Shown piece after piece: positions 15,996 to 21,787 of a stretch of DNA of 21,787 nt. The notes below the pieces were generated by a model that did not search any database, was not told the origin of the DNA, and saw only the letters and a program-made list of their open reading frames with translations. The stretch lies in contig JADFYU010000038.1 in assembly GCA_015232865.1 (NCBI GenBank), positions 1 through 21,787 on the forward strand, read 5' to 3'. This DNA is from Magnetococcales bacterium (GTDB lineage: Bacteria > Pseudomonadota > Magnetococcia > Magnetococcales > UBA8363). Each line of letters starts with the position of its first letter. Position 1 is the first letter of the stretch. A program made the translations under genes and the position numbers.

Positions 15996-17930
15996 CTATT
16001 TGGGAAGCGATAATGCAGCCAAATTGATCGGCTTGTTATTCAGACTGGCCAATAAGGATGAGGTTTTCGACCGGAAATCTGCCATATATTTGCTGGGAAC
16101 CGGGTCAGCCGCCGGCAATTGAATGCTGAGCGGATCGACCTGCTTGCCATGGATACGGACCTCATAGTGCAAATGGGGTCCGGTGGCCGTTCCCGTCATA
16201 CCGACCGAACCGATCACCTGTCCCTGACTGACTTGCGTACCACCTCGAACTCCTTTGGCGATTCGGCTTAGATGGGCATAGGCGGTGGTATATTTATCAT
16301 TGTGACGAACCAGAACCAGATTTCCGAAGCCGCCACGCGTACCGGCAAAAATCACACGACCCTTACCGGAGGCACGAACCGGCGTCCCGATGGAGGCGGC
16401 AAAGTCGGTTCCTTTGTGGGCCCGGGTAAAGCCTAAAACCGGGTGTTTACGGCTCTTGGCAAAACGTGACGAGATACGACTGAAATCGACCGGAGCCCGA
16501 ATGAACATCTTCCGCATGCTTTGACCCTGGGTATCAAAGTAGCCGCTTTTGCCTTCTGGATCGGTATAGCGCACCGCCTGATGCTTATTGCCCTGGTTGA
16601 TGAACTCGGCAGCGATGATCTCTCCATCCCCTTCCCGACGCCCCTCATAATACTTGGCCTCGCGGATCACGGTAAAACGGTCACCGACACGAATATCACG
16701 GGCAAAGTCCACATCCCACTCAAACAGAGCCGCCAGACGAACCGCCATGGTCTGAGTCAATCCGGCGTTTTGCCCAGCCAAAAACAGGGAGCCATCCTCC
16801 TGGACCAAACCGCTGACCGTCTCCAGCCGGATGTCGTAAACCTTATTCTCAATTTTGGCGACAAACTGTTGGTTCTCATCTCTGGTGACCCACAGGGTTC
16901 GCTCTTCACTCAAGGGGTAGGAGAGTCCCACCAGTTCGCCTGTTTCTGAAAGGGCCAGGTGCAGCTCATTGCCTGGCTTTAAAAAGCGGGCCAGATCATA
17001 GACCGGCTTGGTCGCCTTGGCCAACCGCACCGCTGTGACACGAGAAATTTGCCGACGGGAAAGAACACCGGTCAGATAGTCGCCGCGAAGAACTTTGACC
17101 TTGACCTGCTTGGCTGATTGGTAAAACAGTTCCCGACTCTTGGACTCTGTCGATTCCATGCGCTCCTGGCTTGCCATCTGGACCGGCGTATCGTCGTCAC
17201 TGCTGTCAACCTGGGCGCTGAACTCCCCATTGTTCTTTTGGATGACCATCAAGGTTCGGTCACGATCAATGGGATAGGAAAGGGCGATCAACTTGTTATC
17301 ACTGTTGAAAACCAACTTGACCAATTTTTCAGGTTGCAGATTGGCAGACAAGTTATAAACCGGATCGGAAGCATCGACCAACGAATAGACAGTTGAGAGC
17401 GGAACATTCTGACGCTGTAGCAACGACGAAAGAGAGTCCCGAGAGCGAACCTTTTCGATGACGACCCGATTGTTCAGCAGTGCTTGCCGTTTCTTGGCCT
17501 GAATCGGTGCGGGCATCTGCCGCCGGTCCCATTCAGAACCGCTGACCGATAGAGAGGCCAATTGAAAGGGTTTGGCATCCAGTTTGGCATCCGATGTAAT
17601 CAGATGGGGGCGACTGACCTCCGGGGAAGCCGCTGCAGACTCTTCAGCGTGGCGCACAGGCGCGGGGGCCGGAATTTGAACCGGTTGACCCTCACTGCGC
17701 AAAATCCAGCCGAGAAAACTGTTTGACTCCTCGCCCGTACTTAATCCGGTGCTGGCGTTCAAGGCTCCATGAATCGCAATCAGGCCGACTGTCAAAAGAC
17801 CAAACAGCACCACCGGAAATTGGCGCTTCCCACGTACCTGGGAGGCGCGTGCGATCCTTGGGTCTCTTCCCGGATAAAAGGATGACGTAAAGATCGGTTT
17901 TTTATATTTTTTTATAGATCCGTCAAGCAT
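15996..17930 (-). CDS. M23-family metallopeptidase (murein endopeptidase, MepM-like)
   Basis: 644 residues. A cytoplasmic N-terminus of about 37 residues (basic) precedes one membrane anchor, FPVVLFGLLTVGLIAIHGAL. A Pro/Ala-rich linker follows. Two similar OapA/LysM-like repeats come next: VRSRDSLSSLLQRQNVPLSTV...PVYNLSANLQPEKLVKLVF...LSYPIDRDRTLMV and VLRGDYLTGVLSRRQISRVTA...PVYDLARFLKPGNELHLAL...LSYPLSEERTLWV. The catalytic LytM domain (about 475-600) has zinc ligands His505 and Asp509 in HKGTDFA and His588 in HLHYEV (H586 catalytic). It should cleave peptidoglycan cross-links in the periplasm. The start ATG 17930 has GAGAG 5 nt upstream. It lies upstream of prmC in the same transcript. Confidence 0.92.
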   Translation of the reverse strand: MLDGSIKKYKKPIFTSSFYPGRDPRIARASQVRGKRQFPVVLFGLLTVGLIAIHGALNASTGLSTGEESNSFLGWILRSEGQPVQIPAPAPVRHAEESAAASPEVSRPHLITSDAKLDAKPFQLASLSVSGSEWDRRQMPAPIQAKKRQALLNNRVVIEKVRSRDSLSSLLQRQNVPLSTVYSLVDASDPVYNLSANLQPEKLVKLVFNSDNKLIALSYPIDRDRTLMVIQKNNGEFSAQVDSSDDDTPVQMASQERMESTESKSRELFYQSAKQVKVKVLRGDYLTGVLSRRQISRVTAVRLAKATKPVYDLARFLKPGNELHLALSETGELVGLSYPLSEERTLWVTRDENQQFVAKIENKVYDIRLETVSGLVQEDGSLFLAGQNAGLTQTMAVRLAALFEWDVDFARDIRVGDRFTVIREAKYYEGRREGDGEIIAAEFINQGNKHQAVRYTDPEGKSGYFDTQGQSMRKMFIRAPVDFSRISSRFAKSRKHPVLGFTRAHKGTDFAASIGTPVRASGKGRVIFAGTRGGFGNLVLVRHNDKYTTAYAHLSRIAKGVRGGTQVSQGQVIGSVGMTGTATGPHLHYEVRIHGKQVDPLSIQLPAADPVPSKYMADFRSKTSSLLASLNNKPINLAALSLPK

Positions 17931-18114
17931 ACTTCTCTCGTCATAACTAAGGTGAAACGACAGACAAATGGCTTACCCCCTCAGGATAGTGATGCTGTAA
18001 TCCTGCAATTACCAGTCCGTTTCTTCATGCTCGTGCTGGAAAAAAATTATCTGCTCCAAAAAAACCACTCGCAAATACCTAGCATTCTTTACATGTATTC
18101 GATAAAAGCTCGAT

Positions 18115-18144
18115 ATATTAAACGATTTAAATACAATTATGCAA
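18115..18144 (-). promoter_or_regulatory. Candidate sigma-70-type promoter for the M23 peptidase-prmC unit
   Basis: On the minus strand TTGCAT (18144-18139) is followed by 17-18 nt and TTAATA/TAATAT (18121-18115). It lies just beyond the trmFO stop, inside a 221-bp AT-rich gap, and would leave a leader of about 180 nt before ATG 17930. Assigned by eye. Confidence 0.4.
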
Positions 18145-18151
18145 CACTTCT

Positions 18152-19477
18152 TTACAAACCGCTGATCCACACCTCCAACGCTGCAAGCGCTCGCCGACTC
18201 ATTTCCGGCTTTCTCTGTTTTTTCGGCAACCGGTTTTCCAGCGGAGGAAAGAGGCCAAAATTGACATTCATCGGCTGGAAGGGCTGATTATCATAGGATT
18301 CTGTCACATGATTCAACAGCGCACCCAAAGCAGTGGTCGAAGGTGGTGGTGGTGGTGGTGGAAAATCGGCCGAAGCCCTCGCCATGAAAATTCCGGCCAA
18401 CAATCCACAGGCAGCCGACTCCACATATCCTTCCACGCCGGTAATCTGGCCGGCAAAGGAGAGCAGAGGGTCCAATTTCAGACGCAGATATTTATCCAAT
18501 AATTGAGGACTGTCGATGAAAGTATTGCGATGAATGGCTCCCAACCGTTCAAACTCCGCCTTCTCCAGGCCGGGAATGGTTCTAAAAATGCGTTTCTGCT
18601 CCGGCCAGGTCAGTTTGGTCTGAAAGCCTACCATGTTCCATAGCGTCCCCGCCCGATTATCCTGACGCAGCTGAATGACCGCATGGGGACGTTGTTCCGG
18701 GCAGTGGGGATTGGTCAGACCGACCGGTTTCAAGGGGCCATAGCGCAGGGTCTCCCTGCCCCGCTCGGCCATGACCTCAATGGGCAGACATCCTTCGAAG
18801 TAGGCGGTCTTTTCAAACGACTTGAATTCGACCTTCTCTCCGTTCAGTAGATCGTCGATGAAGCGCTCATAGTGATCTTTTGTCAGTGGACAGTTGATAT
18901 AATCGGCACTGCCCTTATCGTAGCGAGATTGTTTCCAGACCTTGCCATAGTCGATGGAATCCTCTGCAATGATCGGAGCCAACGCATCGAAGAAGGCCAG
19001 ACGCTCCGGCCCCAATTTACCTTCCAACCAGGTGGACAGAGCCGGAGAGGTCAAGGGACCGGTGGCAATCAGGGTCAACTCTCCCGGTGGGGGCGATTCA
19101 ACTTCGCCATCAACACGGGTGATTCGATGGGCAGAGTCCAACAAATCGGTGACGGTATTGGAAAACCCCTGCCGATCGACCGCCAGCGCCCCGCCGGCTG
19201 GAATTCGATTTGCGTCGGCAGCCCGCAGAATCAGGCTACCCATACGCCGCATCTCTTCATGGAGCAGGCCGACGGCATTTCTTTCGGGATCATCGGAGCG
19301 CAGGGAGTTGGAGCAGACCAATTCCGCACACTGACCGGTCTGATGAGCCGGGGTCGAAACGATCGGGCGCATTTCATAAAGCCGAACCGGAATCTCCTGT
19401 CTGGCCAATTGCCATGCCGCCTCCGACCCAGCCAAGCCGGCTCCGATCACGTGAACTGTTTTAAAAGGCGTACTCAT
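18152..19477 (-). CDS. trmFO: tRNA m5U54 methyltransferase, folate- and FAD-dependent
   Basis: 441 residues. It forms 5-methyluridine at position 54 of tRNA using methylenetetrahydrofolate and FADH2. The N-terminal FAD-binding motif is [18 protein letters not shown]. Family signatures include [94 protein letters not shown] and [19 protein letters not shown]. Near residue 375 a run of seven prolines (six CCA codons and one CCT, 18341-18361) precedes STTALGALL, a longer run than I would expect for the family. The start ATG 19477 lacks a good ribosome site. TrmFO replaces TrmA in Gram-positives and some proteobacteria, which helps exclude a typical gammaproteobacterium. Confidence 0.95.
   Translation of the reverse strand: MSTPFKTVHVIGAGLAGSEAAWQLARQEIPVRLYEMRPIVSTPAHQTGQCAELVCSNSLRSDDPERNAVGLLHEEMRRMGSLILRAADANRIPAGGALAVDRQGFSNTVTDLLDSAHRITRVDGEVESPPPGELTLIATGPLTSPALSTWLEGKLGPERLAFFDALAPIIAEDSIDYGKVWKQSRYDKGSADYINCPLTKDHYERFIDDLLNGEKVEFKSFEKTAYFEGCLPIEVMAERGRETLRYGPLKPVGLTNPHCPEQRPHAVIQLRQDNRAGTLWNMVGFQTKLTWPEQKRIFRTIPGLEKAEFERLGAIHRNTFIDSPQLLDKYLRLKLDPLLSFAGQITGVEGYVESAACGLLAGIFMARASADFPPPPPPPSTTALGALLNHVTESYDNQPFQPMNVNFGLFPPLENRLPKKQRKPEMSRRALAALEVWISGL
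18341..18361 (-). repeat. Trinucleotide repeat encoding seven consecutive prolines in trmFO
   Basis: On the plus strand six GGT units occupy 18342-18359. Read on the minus strand in frame, 18341-18361 gives seven proline codons. Slippage in units of three would change the proline number without breaking the frame. Confidence 0.85.
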
Positions 19478-19534
19478 CCGGTTATTTTAATATCTCTTGA
19501 TTCATTTAACCCAGAAACGGCGGTTGGCAGAGTT

Positions 19535-19584
19535 TTGTTAATATGTCGCAAAAGTGTATATACTATATAAAAAGGTATATACTA
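19535..19584 (+). promoter_or_regulatory. Candidate promoter with direct repeats GTATATACTA upstream of the ykgJ-like gene
   Basis: TTGTTA (19535-19540), an 18-nt spacer and TATACT (19559-19564) form a plausible sigma-70 promoter on the plus strand. The -10 lies inside the first of two identical GTATATACTA words (19556-19565 and 19575-19584). They are 19 bp apart start to start, and each contains the 8-bp palindrome GTATATAC. The region also serves the divergent trmFO gene. Confidence 0.4.
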
Positions 19585-19624
19585 GTTTTTTTTATTCAAA
19601 AAATCCACTATTTATAAAGGCCCT

Positions 19625-20335
19625 ATGGATCTTGACCCGCAAAACCATTGTCAATTGGTCTTCTCCGAGTGCGGAACCTGTACGCAGTGCTGTGATGGCT
19701 CACTCTTTACTTCCGGTTTTGTACCGCTGATGGATTTTGACGGGACGGCTGACTGCTTTCCTATTGTTTTTCATAAAATTTATGGAAAATATTGGCCAGG
19801 AATGATCTACACGTTAAAGCTTGGAATCCCCTGCCCTTATCTGGATTCTAAACAAAAACGCTGTCGCATCTATCAAACGTATCGTCCGGTTGCCTGCATC
19901 CATTTTCCGTTCCGATTCAAGGCCAAACAACGAATTGACCAGCCGCCTTTTGTCGGTTTTCCCTTCAATCTGGAGATGGATGAGCGCTGCCCGGCCTTGA
20001 CCTATCATTTGCCGGGCCAACCCCTATTGACGACTGACGGATCGCTTTCCCCAGCCTTTTTAAAGCAGATGGCGGTTCCGAAACAAACGGATTTTGTTGA
20101 GGTGACCCAGGCTTTTTGTCGGGAGATTGATCAATATGGATTGTTTGTGAAGAAAAAATTTAAACGAAACACCGCTTCGGGCAAACCGATCAAAGCCGTG
20201 TTTCGTGTGATTGATCGACCACGTCTGGAAGCGGACCATCCCGCTTTGCTCCAGCGCTATGAACCCTATCTGATGGCTCACTGGCGAAGTTTGGACAAGC
20301 CGAGAAAATTGATTGAAGGTAAGGCCAGTTGCTGA
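19625..20335 (+). CDS. YkgJ-family cysteine-cluster protein
   Basis: 236 residues. The N-terminal cysteine pattern SECGTCTQCCDG (Cys16, 19, 22, 23), then GIPCPYLDSKQKRCRIYQTYRPVACIHFPF, is the signature of the YkgJ/CxxCxxCC family, thought to bind zinc or an iron-sulphur cluster. In this family the second half often varies; here it holds MDERCPALTYHLPGQPLL and a basic helical C-terminus. Biochemical function is unknown for the family. AAAGG lies 4 nt before ATG 19625, a slightly short spacing. It is divergent from trmFO with 147 bp between starts and seems monocistronic; the 143 bp after it contain no gene. Confidence 0.8.
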   Translation: MDLDPQNHCQLVFSECGTCTQCCDGSLFTSGFVPLMDFDGTADCFPIVFHKIYGKYWPGMIYTLKLGIPCPYLDSKQKRCRIYQTYRPVACIHFPFRFKAKQRIDQPPFVGFPFNLEMDERCPALTYHLPGQPLLTTDGSLSPAFLKQMAVPKQTDFVEVTQAFCREIDQYGLFVKKKFKRNTASGKPIKAVFRVIDRPRLEADHPALLQRYEPYLMAHWRSLDKPRKLIEGKASC

Positions 20336-20478
20336 ATTCGGCGGTACTTGGAGAATTGGAAGAAAGCGCCGCCAGTTTGTTGCAGACAAGGATTTCTTCA
20401 AATTCACCAATCAAATCTATGGTTTGCTCCACGAGCATTCGTTCAACTGCCGAACCAGGGTGACGGGTGGTTCCCGGC

Positions 20479-21228
20479 TTATTGGTTGGCTGTTTCCGGC
20501 GTCCAGCCCAACCAGTCGCGGGCTGTCAGATGTTGGCCGCGGACCGTTTTGGAGTAGTTGGAAGCCAGATAGAGAAAAAGCGGGGTAATCTCGTCCGGCT
20601 TGGGAATGGAGCGGGGATCTTCGCCTGGAAAAGCTCTGGCTCGCATATCGGTCGCCGTTCCGCCGGGATTGACGGTATTCATTCGCACCGAACTTTTTTC
20701 CAACTCAGCCGACCAGGTTTCCGTCAGGTTGGCCAGTGCCGCTTTAGAGGCGGCATATGCGCCCCAAAAGTGTCGGCCTTTAAACGCCACGCTGGAGACC
20801 ACATTGATAACGGAAGCATCTTCGCTCTTTTTAAGCAACGGCAGCAACTCCCGGATTAAAAAAAAGGGTGCGGTGACATTGACCCGAAACACCTTTTCCC
20901 AGAGCATGTTATCATAGTGTTCCAACGGCGTTAATCCACCCAACTCGGCCGCGTTGTTGACCAGTATGTCCAATCGACCATAGCGCTCATACAACCCCTG
21001 AACCACCGACGGCACCAGACCCAACTCGTTTTCCAGATCCAGATGAACGATGGTCGAGCGCCCCCCCTGCTCCTGAATCAGGTCGAAAGTGTGCTCGACT
21101 TTATTGCGTTTGCTTTTTCTCCCCAATAAGATGACCGTTGCGCCTTGTTTGGCATAAGCCTGGGCAACAGCCTGTCCGATTCCGGCTCCGGCTCCGGTCA
21201 CCAGGGCTATACGATCTTTAAGTATCAT
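20479..21228 (-). CDS. Short-chain dehydrogenase/reductase, YciK-like
   Basis: 249 residues from ATG 21228. The next in-frame upstream start (21276) would add 16 residues ahead of the conserved N-terminus (MILKDRIALVTG) and is unlikely. This is a classical NAD(P)-dependent Rossmann oxidoreductase. The cofactor motif TGAGAGIG is at 11-18, NNAAELGG at 91-98, and the catalytic residues are Ser145/Ser146, Tyr158 and Lys162 in YAASK. The stretches PLEHYDNMLWEKVFRVNVTAPFFLIRELLPLL and SSVAFKGRHFWGAYAASKAAL match the YciK subfamily. The substrate is unknown; YciK-like enzymes are weakly characterised. A GGAG about 14 nt upstream and AAGAG nearer the start are possible ribosome sites. It is transcribed away from the mobile element at the window edge. 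Confidence 0.88.
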   Translation of the reverse strand: MILKDRIALVTGAGAGIGQAVAQAYAKQGATVILLGRKSKRNKVEHTFDLIQEQGGRSTIVHLDLENELGLVPSVVQGLYERYGRLDILVNNAAELGGLTPLEHYDNMLWEKVFRVNVTAPFFLIRELLPLLKKSEDASVINVVSSVAFKGRHFWGAYAASKAALANLTETWSAELEKSSVRMNTVNPGGTATDMRARAFPGEDPRSIPKPDEITPLFLYLASNYSKTVRGQHLTARDWLGWTPETANQ

Positions 21229-21661
21229 TTTCTCTTGTGCTCCATCGGTCCGCGTAGGATAGAGTAGGTTTTGCAATTGGTTGAGCCTGGACTTGGTCTT
21301 GACGGCCTACAAAAAGTCAGTAAACGAACACTTTAACTTTTTATTTCAGGAATCCGTTCTTCTGCTGCGTCTGATTTTTGTCTGCCCTCGACTGGTCGAA
21401 TCCAGAAATACGATTATCCTAGATACGGCAGTTGGAAGTGCGTAAGCGGTGCAACATATTGGTTTATCTTGTGAACTGGAAAAAATCGAAGTCACCTGTT
21501 GGTGATGAGACTTTTTTCCAGTTTGCCAGGTGAATCAAGAGGTTGTGCCGATTGCGTGCTTACAACTGCCGTATCTAGAAACTATAAAGAGGGTCACTGG
21601 TCCACCTCCGTGGTAAAAATAAGGTGTTAAGATTCATTTACACCACTGAGGAGACAACATT
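21229..21661. other. 433-bp gene-free stretch: SDR upstream region, large palindrome and transposase leader
   Basis: It holds the SDR promoter region (none recognised), a loose AT-rich hairpin (AAAAAGT 21311-21317 with ACTTTTT 21336-21342), the 160-bp palindrome at 21419-21578, and a structured leader of the transposase gene (21579-21661). No credible gene was seen. The left end of the insertion sequence must lie here if the transposase belongs to one, but I cannot fix its boundary. Confidence 0.5.
21419..21578 (+). ncRNA. 160-bp imperfect palindrome, predicted rod-like structured RNA or MITE-like element
   Basis: The two arms are symmetric about 21498/21499 without net bulges. The outer 16 bp CTAGATACGGCAGTTG (21419-21434) pair perfectly with 21563-21578. 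The tip is TCACC-TGTT-GGTGA (21492-21505). Pairing base by base on the plus strand I count about 11 G-T (G-U in RNA) pairs and only one A-C, with about nine other mismatches. Five of these lie in one internal loop below the tip. This bias favours selection of the plus-strand transcript as a helix. It lies 83 bp upstream of an IS110-like transposase, a family whose guide (bridge) RNAs are encoded beside the gene, though a single long rod is not their described shape. TA at both ends (21420-21421 and 21576-21577) would equally fit a MITE with TA target duplication. Confidence 0.6.
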
Positions 21662-21677
21662 ATGAACCAAGTGACCC
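21591..21677 (+). promoter_or_regulatory. Folded leader around the transposase start codon
   Basis: GGGTCACT (21591-21598) is perfectly complementary to AGTGACCC (21670-21677), which lies inside the first codons. Between them are two smaller hairpins, CCAC/GTGG (21602-21613) and GGTGT/ACACC (21623-21644), and the ribosome site GAGGAG (21648-21653). The stem would enclose the start region and could limit translation. Confidence 0.4.
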
Positions 21678-21787
21678 CGAGGCAACAGAATAACACCAAC
21701 CAGCCTACTCTTTACATGGCTTTTGAGTTGAGTCTCAAAAATTGGAAGCTCGGCTTAGGTGATGGAGTGAAAAAACGGATTGTTACG
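21662..21787 (+). CDS. IS110-like family transposase, N-terminal fragment (runs off the window)
   Basis: The first 42 codons are visible. After a polar N-terminus (MNQVTPRQQNNTNQP) comes TLYMAFELSLKNWKLGLGDG. This matches the opening strand of the RuvC-like DEDD domain in a group of IS110-family transposases that read LYxAFELSxxxWKLGF, with Glu where other members have the first catalytic Asp. GAGGAG (21648-21653) lies 8 nt upstream of ATG 21662, so this start is secure. IS110 enzymes catalyse RNA-guided recombination. The rest of the protein, including the C-terminal catalytic Ser domain, is outside the window, so the family call rests on a short stretch of sequence. Confidence 0.65.
   Translation, partial: MNQVTPRQQNNTNQPTLYMAFELSLKNWKLGLGDGVKKRIVT

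Noticed and set aside
17952..18287. Plus-strand frame of about 111 codons between the M23 peptidase and trmFO
   Set aside because: It runs into antisense trmFO, has no ribosome site and no motif. The gap is better explained as the peptidase promoter region.
18872..19570. 232-codon open frame antisense to trmFO
   Set aside because: It lies almost wholly inside trmFO and has no recognisable motif; it is a codon-bias shadow.
20340..20374. GGCGG/CCGCC pairing downstream of the ykgJ-like gene as a terminator
   Set aside because: The loop is over 20 nt and no T-tract follows.
21311..21342. AAAAAGT...ACTTTTT hairpin as a rho-independent terminator
   Set aside because: The stem has no GC-rich core and no gene on the plus strand ends nearby; it is probably incidental AT-rich symmetry.
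21336..21418. Minus-strand mini-frame of about 26 codons ending GFLK before the palindrome
   Set aside because: No start codon with ribosome site and no similarity recognised. It could be a decayed gene end but cannot be supported.
1..21787. CRISPR array, tRNA or rRNA genes, prophage
   Set aside because: No regularly spaced direct repeats, no cloverleaf-like segments and no phage structural genes were seen.

Overview
The window looks like a chromosomal segment of a free-living, motile proteobacterium with a GC content near 50%. The dnaB-alr order, RadC, PrmC, a CZB-type chemoreceptor and a folate-type TrmFO (instead of the TrmA usual in gammaproteobacteria) fit a deep-branching or alphaproteobacterial-side lineage, for example Magnetococcales-like. 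That placement is inference only. There are no rRNA or tRNA genes and no CRISPR array.

Region 1 (about 1-8000) is a signal-transduction island. A MerR-type regulator with a cobalamin-binding domain (81-992, minus) is divergent from a tightly packed plus-strand operon (1400-7956). The operon encodes a soluble PAS histidine kinase, two receiver-histidine kinases, an unrecognised 54-residue protein, a receiver-HD-GYP c-di-GMP phosphodiesterase, a receiver fused to an RsbW-like ATPase, and a single-domain receiver. It has three kinases, five receivers, no DNA-binding output domain and no Hpt domain. The most direct output visible is c-di-GMP breakdown. Several members carry non-consensus residues at key positions.

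Region 2 (about 7977-20335) is mostly housekeeping: a membrane-anchored double-SPOR protein, alr and dnaB (overlapping, minus), radC (divergent from dnaB), a PilJ/HAMP/MCP/CZB chemoreceptor, prmC and an M23 peptidase (minus, two bases apart), trmFO (minus), and a YkgJ-like cysteine-cluster protein divergent from trmFO. Gene ends are very compact: MCP and prmC stops overlap, and the last receiver and the SPOR gene converge across 20 bp. Intergenic regions hold candidate operators: two palindromes upstream of the SPOR gene and a 10-bp direct repeat upstream of the ykgJ-like gene.

Region 3 (20479-21787) holds a YciK-like short-chain dehydrogenase (minus), and then the start of an IS110-like transposase that runs off the window. 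Between them is a perfectly centred 160-bp imperfect palindrome (21419-21578). Its imperfections are overwhelmingly G-T pairs on the plus strand, the signature of a structure kept as RNA rather than DNA. This is the most interesting signal in the window. It may be a structured RNA of the mobile element, or a MITE-like element with TA duplications. A 12-bp copy of its end lies just downstream of alr.
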